Source: Bacillus altitudinis 41KF2b (lineage in GTDB: Bacteria > Bacillota > Bacilli > Bacillales > Bacillaceae). From it: a stretch of 64,000 nt of DNA. The notes beneath the pieces were generated by a model. That model searched no databases and had not been told where the DNA came from. It saw nothing but the letters and a program-made list of their open reading frames with translations. Below, piece by piece: positions 53,808 through 62,800 of this stretch (position 1 is the first letter of the stretch; each line of letters starts with the position of its first letter). The position numbers and the translations under genes are program-made. The DNA is taken from assembly GCF_000691145.1 (NCBI RefSeq), contig NZ_ASJC01000010.1, forward strand, positions 1 through 64,000. The letters run 5' to 3'.

Positions 53808-53829
53808 CTTAAATTCAATTTTGTATGGA

Positions 53830-53862
53830 AGGGACTACTTATTTCAGGTAGTTCCTTTTTGA
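53830..53862 (+). terminator. MFS gene terminator
   Basis: GGGACTACTT/AGGTAGTTCC imperfect stem with five T. Confidence 0.65.
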
Positions 53863-53981
53863 TTTGAAGAATGCACCAGTAAAGTTGTTTATTTGATACA
53901 ATAGGGGGCAATATCCAAAGATTTTCTTTTAAAAACGATGAATATCAAACAAAAGCACCACTAGACGAGGAGAGAAAATAA

Positions 53982-54812
53982 ATGCAAATAAGCGAAGAGA
54001 TCATCAATCGAAAAGGCGCTCGAAAGGGGACTGATATCCCTCATGACGTCTTGTTCCTTTTGAATCAAGGAAAAATAGAGAGTGTGAATTTAACTGAATG
54101 GCTGGCTGTCAATCATATGACGTTATTACGTCATGTTTTGCCATCCGTTGGTTTAGACCATCATTTAGACGGTTTAACATCTAAGATCACTCAACAAAAG
54201 GCTGAGTCTGGAATGAAAGCAATTCGTCTCATCGGTCAATTGTTAGATGAATGGCTACAGAAAGAGAATGGGGAAAAACAAACGGAAGTGCTACAGGCGT
54301 TTACTCACCATGTATCTGATAGCGTCCGCTGTTGGGCTGCTTATATGAACAAACACCGTTTATCAACTTTGGAAGAGAAATTGGCGTACATTCAACCATT
54401 TGCAGCTGATCCTCATTTTGGAGTTCGAGAAATTGCGTGGATGTCAGTGAGAGAAAGCCTAACGGATCAGCTCGATCAAAGTATAGAACATTTAACAGCA
54501 TGGGCTAAAAGTAAAGATGAAAATATTCGCCGATTCTCAGTAGAAGCTATTCGCCCAAGAGGTGTTTGGACAAAGCATATTGAGTCATTAAAACAAGAGC
54601 CAATGAGGGCACAGCCTATTCTAGATTTGCTCAAATCTGATCCATCAACATATGTTCAAGATTCTGTAGGAAACTGGCTCAATGACGCTAGTAAAACACA
54701 ACCAAATTGGGTCATAACCCTGTGTGAACAGTGGTTAAAGGATTCTGATACAAAAGCAACTAGCAGAATTGTCAAGAAAGCCAAAAGAACGATTGTGAAG
54801 GGAAATTTTTAA
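53982..54812 (+). CDS. HEAT-repeat DNA alkylation repair-like protein
   Basis: 276 residues built of HEAT-like helical repeats: SVRCWAAYMNKHRLSTLEEK, FGVREIAWMSVRESLTDQLD, ENIRRFSVEAIRPRGVWTKH and TYVQDSVGNWLNDASKTQPN. Resembles the AlkC/AlkD superfamily of HEAT-repeat DNA glycosylases (the RPRGVW segment is typical of AlkC-like members). Base excision of N3/N7-alkylpurines is likely but unproven here. RBS GAGGAGAGAAAA. Confidence 0.8.
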   Translation: MQISEEIINRKGARKGTDIPHDVLFLLNQGKIESVNLTEWLAVNHMTLLRHVLPSVGLDHHLDGLTSKITQQKAESGMKAIRLIGQLLDEWLQKENGEKQTEVLQAFTHHVSDSVRCWAAYMNKHRLSTLEEKLAYIQPFAADPHFGVREIAWMSVRESLTDQLDQSIEHLTAWAKSKDENIRRFSVEAIRPRGVWTKHIESLKQEPMRAQPILDLLKSDPSTYVQDSVGNWLNDASKTQPNWVITLCEQWLKDSDTKATSRIVKKAKRTIVKGNF

Positions 54813-55053
54813 ACACTAATATCAACTGATTAGACAGTCCATGAAAATGAGTAAGCAGTCAATTCAGCGGTTTGAGAATAGGACTAAACCCATAGAGGCA
54901 AGCGAAAAAGTAAAGGGAATTACTCTTTACTTTTTTCGTGTGTGAAAAACCAAATTCACAATAGAAAGGAAAAATATTGAAACGTTTTTCCGATAAAAAC
55001 GTAGTACAGATAGAGCTTTTATTAGAACCAATAGAGAAGGAGAGGAGTATTGT

Positions 55054-55623
55054 ATGGAACAAGTAGCACTGAAAAAAATGAGAACAAACCAATTAGTCAC
55101 ATGTAATTTAATAGCTGGCATCATGATCGTGACGTTTTCAATCTTTTTTCAATTCTTACATATTCAATTAACTCATTTGTTTTTTTGTCTAGGAATTGTC
55201 ATGCTCTTTCAAAGTATTTTAGGATTTTTTAAAAGGAAATCAACAAAATCTATCATTCCCATTTTTGAGCAGGTAGCTATTTATGAAAAAGAGAAGTTAG
55301 GAAAAGAGTGGGAGAAAGAACAGAGAACAGAAAATATTTCGAGAGTAGTGTTGAGTGGTCTGATGTTTTTTCAGTCATTTAGCTTCCGAGATGTAACGAA
55401 CCCATTCTTTGAAATACAACCTGCATTTCTATTTTTCTTAGTGGCTATGTTTCTAGTTATTATGAATGTAAGCATGCTTTTTCGCTTTAGAAAAATTGAT
55501 CGATCTACTGAGGAACACGAATTAAAAGGGTATACAAAGGAATCAAATATGATGGGTTTGGTTTTAGGCCTTTTATCAGCTATCATCCTATTCGTTTTTA
55601 TCGTCATATTCGTCCTTCCATAA
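55054..55623 (+). CDS. Membrane protein of unknown function
   Basis: 189 residues, four hydrophobic helices: about 15-36, 39-58, 122-142 and 166-188 (SNMMGLVLGLLSAIILFVFI). A cytoplasmic loop of charged residues (IYEKEKLGKEWEKEQRTE) lies between helices 2 and 3. No known family. AGGAGAGGAGTATTGT before the ATG. 31 nt upstream of the next gene, so possibly cotranscribed. Confidence 0.65.
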   Translation: MEQVALKKMRTNQLVTCNLIAGIMIVTFSIFFQFLHIQLTHLFFCLGIVMLFQSILGFFKRKSTKSIIPIFEQVAIYEKEKLGKEWEKEQRTENISRVVLSGLMFFQSFSFRDVTNPFFEIQPAFLFFLVAMFLVIMNVSMLFRFRKIDRSTEEHELKGYTKESNMMGLVLGLLSAIILFVFIVIFVLP

Positions 55624-55654
55624 GATAATCACTTAACAGATTGAGGTGAAACAA

Positions 55655-56929
55655 ATGAATGAAACTCTACAGCATCTAATAGATGATACAAGAAAGAAGT
55701 TCGGCTTAGATGATTATCGTTTAAAAAACTACGAGTATTACCGAAATGTGAATATGTTTAATGAAACAATTTATAAATTGTGTATGGAATGGTTTCCTCC
55801 ACATGAAACGATACCTGTGGACGAAGATTTAAATCCGGATGGCACAGCCGTGATAGAAGTGAATTTGAATACAGGAAAGGTTGAGAGTGCTGTTTTTGTC
55901 AGGGGTAAAACATATGCAAAGGAGGGTGTGTGCTTTGATAGCGGCCAGAATGACGCCATCAAATGGATTGAACAAGAAACAGGGTTGATATATGGAGAGC
56001 ACTTTCACTTGCATAAAGAGGAGAAAGGGGAGCTTATTTTTGAAGAAAAAATTGCTGGTGTACCAGTGACCCCTTCGGGCATGATTGATGTGAAATGGGA
56101 TGAACATGGACAACTCATTTACTTTGTTCTTCACGGCCCATTTGTTTCTATAAAAAAGCACAGGGCTGAAAAATATACGCTGCTCATTGAGAAGATTGAA
56201 AGCTTAGCCCTTCAGCAAGTGCAACGAATCGAATGGCCTTCTTTTGATCAGAATAAAATTCGTCCAATTTATGCGTTAGAAGAAGTGTATGTAAAGAATG
56301 ATGGAACCGGAATCCTCTCGTTTGAAGGTACGATACAGGAACATCAATGTCTCAATATCAACCAAATCATCAAATGGGATGAACCAATAACTGAACCTTT
56401 TGTAAGAAAGGAATTAAATATTCAAGAAGACATCTCAGATGATCAAGCCTTTTCAATTGAACCCTCACCAGATACAATGCCCATAACAGAGGAAGAAAAA
56501 GATAAGTGTTTGAAAGCAGTTCAAAAATTGTTGAGTCAGGAATATCCTAACGACACCGGAAAATGGGTTTGCATTTCTCTTCATCGTGATCATTACATTC
56601 ATGCAACAGTAAAAGCAAATAGACAAGAGAAAAGCTTGCTTACAGATAAAATCTTGATATTCATTGATGCCCTTACATTTGAAGCCGTTAATTACATAGA
56701 TAGAAAAGAAATGTTTAAGGAGTGTGGCATGTTGGATGAACTCCACCCCCCTGGCGAAATCACCCTGACAAAACAAGAAGCCTTCGAAAAATTAAAAGAT
56801 CGGTTAGAGCTGACCCCCATCTATGTATATGATTTTACAGAAAAGCAGTATGTCTTATGTGGAAAACTAGATTGTCATGATGGAGTGGATGCAGTGAGCG
56901 GGGAAGTCATTCCTTTACAGGATATTTGA
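55655..56929 (+). CDS. Large cytoplasmic protein of unknown function, PepSY/YcdB-like repeats
   Basis: 424 residues without signal peptide. Two similar halves of alternating strands: GTAVIEVNLNTGKVESAVFV, GVPVTPSGMIDVKWDEHGQL and, later, EKDKCLKAVQKLLSQEYPND, ILIFIDALTFEAVNYIDRKE. They resemble the PepSY-like repeats of Bacillus YcdB/YcdC proteins. The C-terminus reads DGVDAVSGEVIPL, a calcium-loop-like acidic stretch. ATG 55655 with GAGGTG upstream; GTG 55646 overlaps that. Resemblance is by eye only. Confidence 0.6.
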   Translation: MNETLQHLIDDTRKKFGLDDYRLKNYEYYRNVNMFNETIYKLCMEWFPPHETIPVDEDLNPDGTAVIEVNLNTGKVESAVFVRGKTYAKEGVCFDSGQNDAIKWIEQETGLIYGEHFHLHKEEKGELIFEEKIAGVPVTPSGMIDVKWDEHGQLIYFVLHGPFVSIKKHRAEKYTLLIEKIESLALQQVQRIEWPSFDQNKIRPIYALEEVYVKNDGTGILSFEGTIQEHQCLNINQIIKWDEPITEPFVRKELNIQEDISDDQAFSIEPSPDTMPITEEEKDKCLKAVQKLLSQEYPNDTGKWVCISLHRDHYIHATVKANRQEKSLLTDKILIFIDALTFEAVNYIDRKEMFKECGMLDELHPPGEITLTKQEAFEKLKDRLELTPIYVYDFTEKQYVLCGKLDCHDGVDAVSGEVIPLQDI

Positions 56930-56950
56930 ATTGGCACTTTACGCTATTGA

Positions 56951-56979
56951 AAGAACAGTCAGTGCTGTTCTTTTTTTTG
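56951..56979 (+). terminator. Terminator
   Basis: AGAACAG/CTGTTCT stem followed by eight T. Confidence 0.9.
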
Positions 56980-57178
56980 TCCCATCTCCCTCTTTTTTGC
57001 AGAAAAATGGAATATTGTAGCAGGAAGTTGTCGTTTCATCACGAAAGAAAACAGGTAAGAATATGATCATAGGTCCATTGTTTGGATTCGTGGTGGAGTC
57101 AATGAGAAGACATAGGAAACGTTATACATATTAAACATTCGTGACAGTACAGTTGATCTACAGTATCAAGTCTAAAAA
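56980..57178. other. Intergenic/remnant stretch
   Basis: About 200 nt. A 23-codon frame at 57063-57134 (MIIGPLFGFVVESMRRHRKR then YTY) is visible, without a ribosome site. It may be debris of a gene related to the ORFs that follow. Confidence 0.35.
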
Positions 57179-57337
57179 GTGAGTGATCATGTCTCAAGCC
57201 GTATGCGAAAATACGTGTACCGAGATCATATGATGAGTTGGTTCCGTTTGTTTTTAGGTGAGTTTGAAGCCAAGTTAGAAGAAAGTGAGGATATCTACCT
57301 TGAGTACATTGGAAGTGTTTCGTCAGTTTTTGGTTGA
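57179..57337 (+). CDS. Candidate 52-residue ORF overlapping the next gene
   Basis: GTG start; reads VSDHVSSRMRKYVYRDHMMS, WFRLFLGEFEAKLEESEDIY, LEYIGSVSSVFG. Protein-like composition. Its end overlaps the start of the 93-residue ORF at 57300 by 38 nt in another frame. No convincing ribosome site. Either a small coupled gene or the tail of a decayed one. Confidence 0.35.
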   Translation: MSDHVSSRMRKYVYRDHMMSWFRLFLGEFEAKLEESEDIYLEYIGSVSSVFG

Positions 57338-57581
57338 CCATTATCCTGCGTTACAAGATGAGCTTTGGCTGAAAGATGTTGATACCCTTCGAATCTCTCC
57401 TATTCTTCATCCTTTTCTGAAAAGCAAGCTGCCAGATGGGATTGAAAAATTCACTTGTGTCCTATTCACGCAGCAAACAGATCAAACCACTGCCCCGCTC
57501 AAAGTATACCTTCTATTAGATGAATATGGGCAATCGCTTTACGCCATTGATTTGATGAATGAACAAATCGTGCTTCATTAA
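57300..57581 (+). CDS. Small cytoplasmic protein of unknown function
   Basis: 93 residues: TLEVFRQFLVDHYPALQDEL, WLKDVDTLRISPILHPFLKS, then IEKFTCVLFTQQTDQTTAPL and KVYLLLDEYGQSLYAIDLM. Reads as an alpha/beta immunity-sized protein; family not recognised. TTG 57300 has GTGAGG about 10 nt upstream; GTG 57285 is the alternative. Ends at a strong terminator. Confidence 0.6.
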   Translation: MSTLEVFRQFLVDHYPALQDELWLKDVDTLRISPILHPFLKSKLPDGIEKFTCVLFTQQTDQTTAPLKVYLLLDEYGQSLYAIDLMNEQIVLH

Positions 57582-57591
57582 TACAGAACCA

Positions 57592-57627
57592 AAAAGCTGC
57601 TTGAGCTTGTCTCAGCAGCTTTTTTTA
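57592..57627. terminator. Bidirectional terminator
   Basis: AGCTGCT/AGCAGCT stem with TGAGCTTGTCTC loop; T run on plus, A tract in front for the convergent Mga-like gene. Confidence 0.8.
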
Positions 57628-57636
57628 TGATGAACA

Positions 57637-59148
57637 TCAGTTTGTCATATCAACCAATCTGCGGTGCAAGTTGTCCAATTCTTTTTTTGTTGGAAAAGAG
57701 CTGATCAGCAGCGTAGATCGCCCGAACTGAAGAGGAAGCTCAGTATCGGTCACAATCATATCAATCCCAAGTTGATCCATCGTGACATCATTTAACGTAT
57801 TTTCTGGACTTGTGAAAATGTGAATGAGAGGAGGCACACTTAATTTAATTAAATCAGCAATAAACAAACTATGATTATAACCTAATGTTGAAATGACAAA
57901 AATGTTCAACACGTTTCTCCGATCCATTTCCAAATGAACAAGCCCTCTCCAGTTAGAAGTAATGATACGAATCAATTCTCGTTCATTTTTCACAAAAGAA
58001 GCGAGTATATCGTCTGTTTTTAACTCTTGGATGATATGAGTAATCCTCGAATAGAAGTAAGGAAGCTGTTTTTTTACCTCTGATAAATAACTCGATTTCT
58101 TTTTGAAAAGGAATCCATCTCTTACGGTAATTTCCCTAGAATACACATAATATTGTAGAAGAATCAGTGTCATCGCCTTGCGATTAGCCACCTCTTGATG
58201 AAAAATCAACTCCAATTGATTGATAAAGGAATGAATGGCTTCAAAGAGCTGTGGTGTATGCGATTGAAAGAACGTCAATTTTTCTTCGACCGTTTCAATT
58301 GATTTATAATGGCCAATAGCTGGTTCAATCAATAATAAAAAGACAAATTCGTGACGATCCAATGTAACACCAAAAGTGTCCTTTGTCATTTGGCAAACGT
58401 GTTCTTCCAAGTTTTTGATTTGTTTATAGATACCTTTAGCTGTAGATGTTTGTTTTTCCTTATCCATTGAGTACCTATAATTGCGTCGTATGGTAAAATT
58501 TTTCCTCAATCGGTGTATGGAAACGGCGAGCCATAGGCAAAATTTATCTAAAGCCACATCAGGTAGATTGACTTCGAGCACCTGAAATAGCTTTTGTAAA
58601 AAATCAACTGCTTCTTGCTTTTGAATATCATCGAATGGCCAAAGCCTGTTTCCATAGACTTCAAACAAAAATTCCACAAAAAATTGACGAATCTCCTTCT
58701 CATTTCCATGGAACTGCATACTATCTGGTCGTAACTCAATGTCATACGAGGTAAGAAGCGAATTGATTTTATGTATGGTGTTATACAATGTGGATCTACT
58801 GATATTCAGCGTGTCCATCCATTCATAGAAAGACCTGTTTTGTTCAAAGAAAACGCCGTCAATCAATCGAATTTCAATCGTATCTTTTAGAATTTCTTTG
58901 ATATAGTAGTCGACTCGTATCGTCTGTGTATAACAAATGGATATGCCTTGTCTTGGCTTTATGCGGATTAACGGCTCACCGTTCTCTGTTTGGAACGACT
59001 TCATTTGTTCTAAATCGCTTTGAATCGCACGAACCGAGCCGATACGTTCATTCGATATCTCTTGAAGGCTCCACCACTTATTTTTGGATACAAGCAATTT
59101 TAAAATGTTTATCCATCTCTTTGATTTATTATCAATGAGCTCCATCAA
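57637..59148 (-). CDS. Mga/AtxA-type virulence-regulator-like transcription factor
   Basis: 503 residues. N-terminal HTH_Mga (about 12-60: ILKLLVSKNKWWSLQEISNE), a second Mga HTH (about 70-165, with TLNISRSTLYNTIHKINSLL), PRD-like helical repeats (about 175-390), and a C-terminal EIIB-like alpha/beta domain (NIFVISTLGYNHSLFIADLI; DMIVTDTELPLQFGRSTLLI). This is the PCVR architecture of Mga, RofA/Nra and AtxA, whose activity is set by PTS phosphorylation of PRD histidines. Divergent from the large SpaA-domain surface protein, so it probably controls it, as RofA/Nra do for streptococcal pilus islands (inference). Confidence 0.82.
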   Translation of the reverse strand: MMELIDNKSKRWINILKLLVSKNKWWSLQEISNERIGSVRAIQSDLEQMKSFQTENGEPLIRIKPRQGISICYTQTIRVDYYIKEILKDTIEIRLIDGVFFEQNRSFYEWMDTLNISRSTLYNTIHKINSLLTSYDIELRPDSMQFHGNEKEIRQFFVEFLFEVYGNRLWPFDDIQKQEAVDFLQKLFQVLEVNLPDVALDKFCLWLAVSIHRLRKNFTIRRNYRYSMDKEKQTSTAKGIYKQIKNLEEHVCQMTKDTFGVTLDRHEFVFLLLIEPAIGHYKSIETVEEKLTFFQSHTPQLFEAIHSFINQLELIFHQEVANRKAMTLILLQYYVYSREITVRDGFLFKKKSSYLSEVKKQLPYFYSRITHIIQELKTDDILASFVKNERELIRIITSNWRGLVHLEMDRRNVLNIFVISTLGYNHSLFIADLIKLSVPPLIHIFTSPENTLNDVTMDQLGIDMIVTDTELPLQFGRSTLLISSFPTKKELDNLHRRLVDMTN

Positions 59149-59862
59149 ACAACTAACTCCTTCCTTTAGCTTGCCTCTATATTATGAAGTTCACTTAAAG
59201 AACATTTGATTCTCAAAATAGGCATGAAATGATTGTAATGTTTAGGCTAAATCGTTTTGTCTTCACTTTTCATGATAAAAGAGAAAAAAATTAGACGAAA
59301 ACAAATGTTATGCCCTGATTCTCCATATTTTTCTATTGAAAGGTGATAAATATGCCAAGAATCCTATAAAAATGGATCATTTTAGATATTTTGTTTATTT
59401 TTTTGCTGCTCAAACGGTAAATGTAAGAATAAAAAGCATCGGCTTTTTGATTACCATATGGAAGGGAGTAGAAGGAATGCGATCTATATGATGCTGAACT
59501 ATCTCACCATACATACCATATGAGTCATGCTTGTTTTATATGAACGTTCTATATGTGAATATATGCTTATATATGCATGTACTAATCATTTGTTGTTCGT
59601 TCCAGTATAAATAGAAAAATTCACATTTATTCTTTTCATGTTCCCTCTCACTATTCCCCATTGCTATAGACCCCTATCCAGCTACTATATCTACTACTCA
59701 TGATGACCTTTCAAACTCATGGTTGATCAACTCATTTTATTCATAGGGTCTTAAGATGCAATTTTTAGAAAAATTTGATCAGAAGCGGAGTGATTGATCA
59801 GACAGTATACAAATGATTTTTTAATCGTTGTTGAAAAATAATTGTAGAAAAGGGTGGATGTA
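59149..59862. other. 714-nt AT-rich divergent control region
   Basis: No gene is supported. It contains the divergent promoters of the Mga-like gene and the adhesin. AT-rich runs and alternating TATATG stretches near 59540-59580 (atatgtgaatatatgcttatatatgcatg) suggest bent DNA. No specific operator is recognised. The unusual length fits a regulated virulence-type promoter with a long leader. Confidence 0.5.
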
Positions 59863-62800
59863 TTGAAAAGAATATTATCGGTGGCACTGATGACCGTGTT
59901 AGTTATACAGTCTAGTATATTAGGAATCTTGCCTTTAGCAGGGGCACAAGCTAAAGACATTCAAGAGAATATCTATGGGAATATTGAATTTGCTGATAGC
60001 GAAGGCAACAAGTTATCAAACATAGAAGATCAGCAAGTTAGAAAGGCCATTGTGCATTGGTCTATCAAAGGAATTGATCTCAAAAAGCAATATCCGTATA
60101 TTCTCTCTCTTCCTTCAGTCATTCAGGTAGAGAAAGAGCAGAAAGAACTCATTACTGTCGATGACATCCCTGTTGGTGAGTATACCGTTTCAAAACAAAA
60201 TGAAGTGACGGTCACATTCAATAAGGATATTGAGCTTGATCCGAATTTAGAAGGATCTATAGATATTGACGTCACCAGTATAGCTGAGAAGAAAGAGAAA
60301 ACAAAGCAAAATGAGCATAAAGAAAATCTTTCAAAAGATGATTCAACCTCATCGGAGAAAGACAAAGCTGCTAACAATCAAGAAACTGTTCAAAAGACAC
60401 AAAGCGATGAAGATGAGTTACTAAAAAACAAAGTGAACGTGTCTAATCGTGTAGGGCTGCAAAGTGTTTCAAAACAAATGCAGATACAAGAAAACCTCCT
60501 TACTGATGCCATATTAATTTTTGAAGATCAGGAAGGTAATTCAGTTGATAAGCCTGACGTCAACTCACTGATTTCCATTAACTATAAGTGGGCCATCCCA
60601 AATGGTCATAACTATAATGGCGGGGATGAATTCCATTTCAAGGTTCCAGAGGAATTAGTGATTTACGAAAAAATCGATCGTCTCGAGATGAAATTTAATC
60701 AATCGATCATTGGTTATTTTTCTGTAGATGAAAGCGGAAATGCCTCCATCGAGTTCACAGATTTTATTAAACAATATTCAAATATCCAAGGAACACTTCA
60801 AGTATGGACACAATTAGATAAAAAAACAGTGATCACTGAAGAAAAAGAAGTGGTGATTACCCCGATTGAAGGCAAAGATACGATATCGATTCCGATTCAA
60901 TACATTCCAAATGGTCCAAATGTCTCTAAAAAGGGAGAACCCAATCGTTCTTACAATGCTGAAACCATTCAATGGACAGTCGATTTTAATATGGACTTAG
61001 ATGATGTGAAACAAGCGAAACTGTTAGATCCGATTCAAGAAGGTCAAGCGTTAAAAAAAGATTCAATCAAGCTTTATCGTGTAGATACAAAGCTAAATGG
61101 TGAAACATCGATTGGTCAGCTGCTTGACGAAAACCACTACACCATCGGCCAAACTGCAGATGGTCAAGATTTCACGATCGAATTTAAAGATGACGTGCAT
61201 CTCGCTTACCGTTTAATGTATGAAACGGACATTACGAATCAAGATCAGTCTGTGTTTCGTAATAAAGCGTCCCTTGTCTCTGCTGATAAAGAGATTAGTT
61301 CAGCAGAAGGAACAGTGAATGTGACAAGAGGCAGTCCTTTAAATAAAAAAGCCGCCCACTACGATCCAGTCACTCAAACGATTACTTGGGAAATTCGGTA
61401 TAACTATAACGAAAAAAAGCTGGCTCAAAAGGATGCTTTAATAGAAGACTTCTTTAACGGTACACAGGCGCTAATATCTGATTCAATTCAAGTCAAAGAA
61501 GTCACAATTGATGAGAATGGCAAAGAATCAGGAACAAAAGCGTTTGAAGATTATGTGGTTCAACCTCAAAAAAAGGATGAACAAAACGGGTTTACCTTGC
61601 AATTCAATCAAGATATCCAATTGGCTTACCTGATCACATATCAAACAAAAGCAACCGAGCGAATTTTCGAAGCTGAAGACATTATCAATACTGTAACAGC
61701 TGGCAAAGAGAGCGAACAAGGGAAGCAAAGAATTGATCAGCAAATCCTAACGAAAGACCACGGAACACCGGATTACAAGAACAAGACCATTCCATGGCGT
61801 ATCATCTTCAACAAAGATCAACAAACCATGAACAACGTAATATTAAAAGATACGTTTACAAACGAAGGATTGACGCTGCAAAAAGATAGTTTAAAAGTGA
61901 CGACAGGTAATACAGTGCTTGAAGAAGGCACAGATTATCAAATCGTTGAACATGCAAATGGATTTGATATTCAATTTACGAAAGAAATCAAGACAGAACA
62001 TACCATCACATATACAACGTCTTTTGATTATGAAAAAAGAGCAGATAAAGATCAAAAGAACCTGCGTAACCATGTAAAACTTGAATGGGTAAATGAAGAT
62101 GGCAAGGATTTGACGAAGGAAAACCAATCTGTCTTTACGCCTGACACATACACGCAGTCAAATGGGTTCAAGAATGGAACATATGATGCAAAGAAAAAAG
62201 AGATCACATGGAATATCGGTGTGAACTATAATTTGAAACATCTAGAAGAGGCGAAAATCGAGGATTTCATTCAAGGAAATCAGCGTTTGCTTAAAGAGTC
62301 AATCATCGTCTACTCGCTTGATTTACAAGGCGGGGAAAATGGTGCGGAAGAAAAAGAGGTATTAGCAAAAGAACATTATGACATCAAATTCCTTGAAAAT
62401 GAAAAGGGAGAATCAGGCTTCGAAGTCATTTTCAAACATGCCATTGATTCCCCATACAAAATCACGTATCAAACAAGTGTTGAAGGAATGGATTTAGTAC
62501 AGAAAACCTACGAAAATAAAGCGACCCTTTATGATGGGAAGACGAAAGAATCAGACGTGAATGCTGTGGTGTCCATTCCAAATGGAGGGAAATACACGAG
62601 CAAATCAGGAAATCAACAAGGGAAAGTCATTGATTGGAAACTGAATATCAACTTTGGTCAATCAACAGTCCAAGATGCGACGATTATAGACCATCCGAGC
62701 AGTAACCAAGCCATAATAGAAAACTCATTTCATCTGTATTCGACAACAATAGATGAAAAGGGGCAAGTGACTAAAAAGGATGAGCTGGAAAAAGGGAAGG

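Noticed and set aside
59751-59960. 69-codon minus-strand frame at the adhesin start
   Set aside because: Overlaps the signal peptide of the adhesin and lacks a ribosome site.
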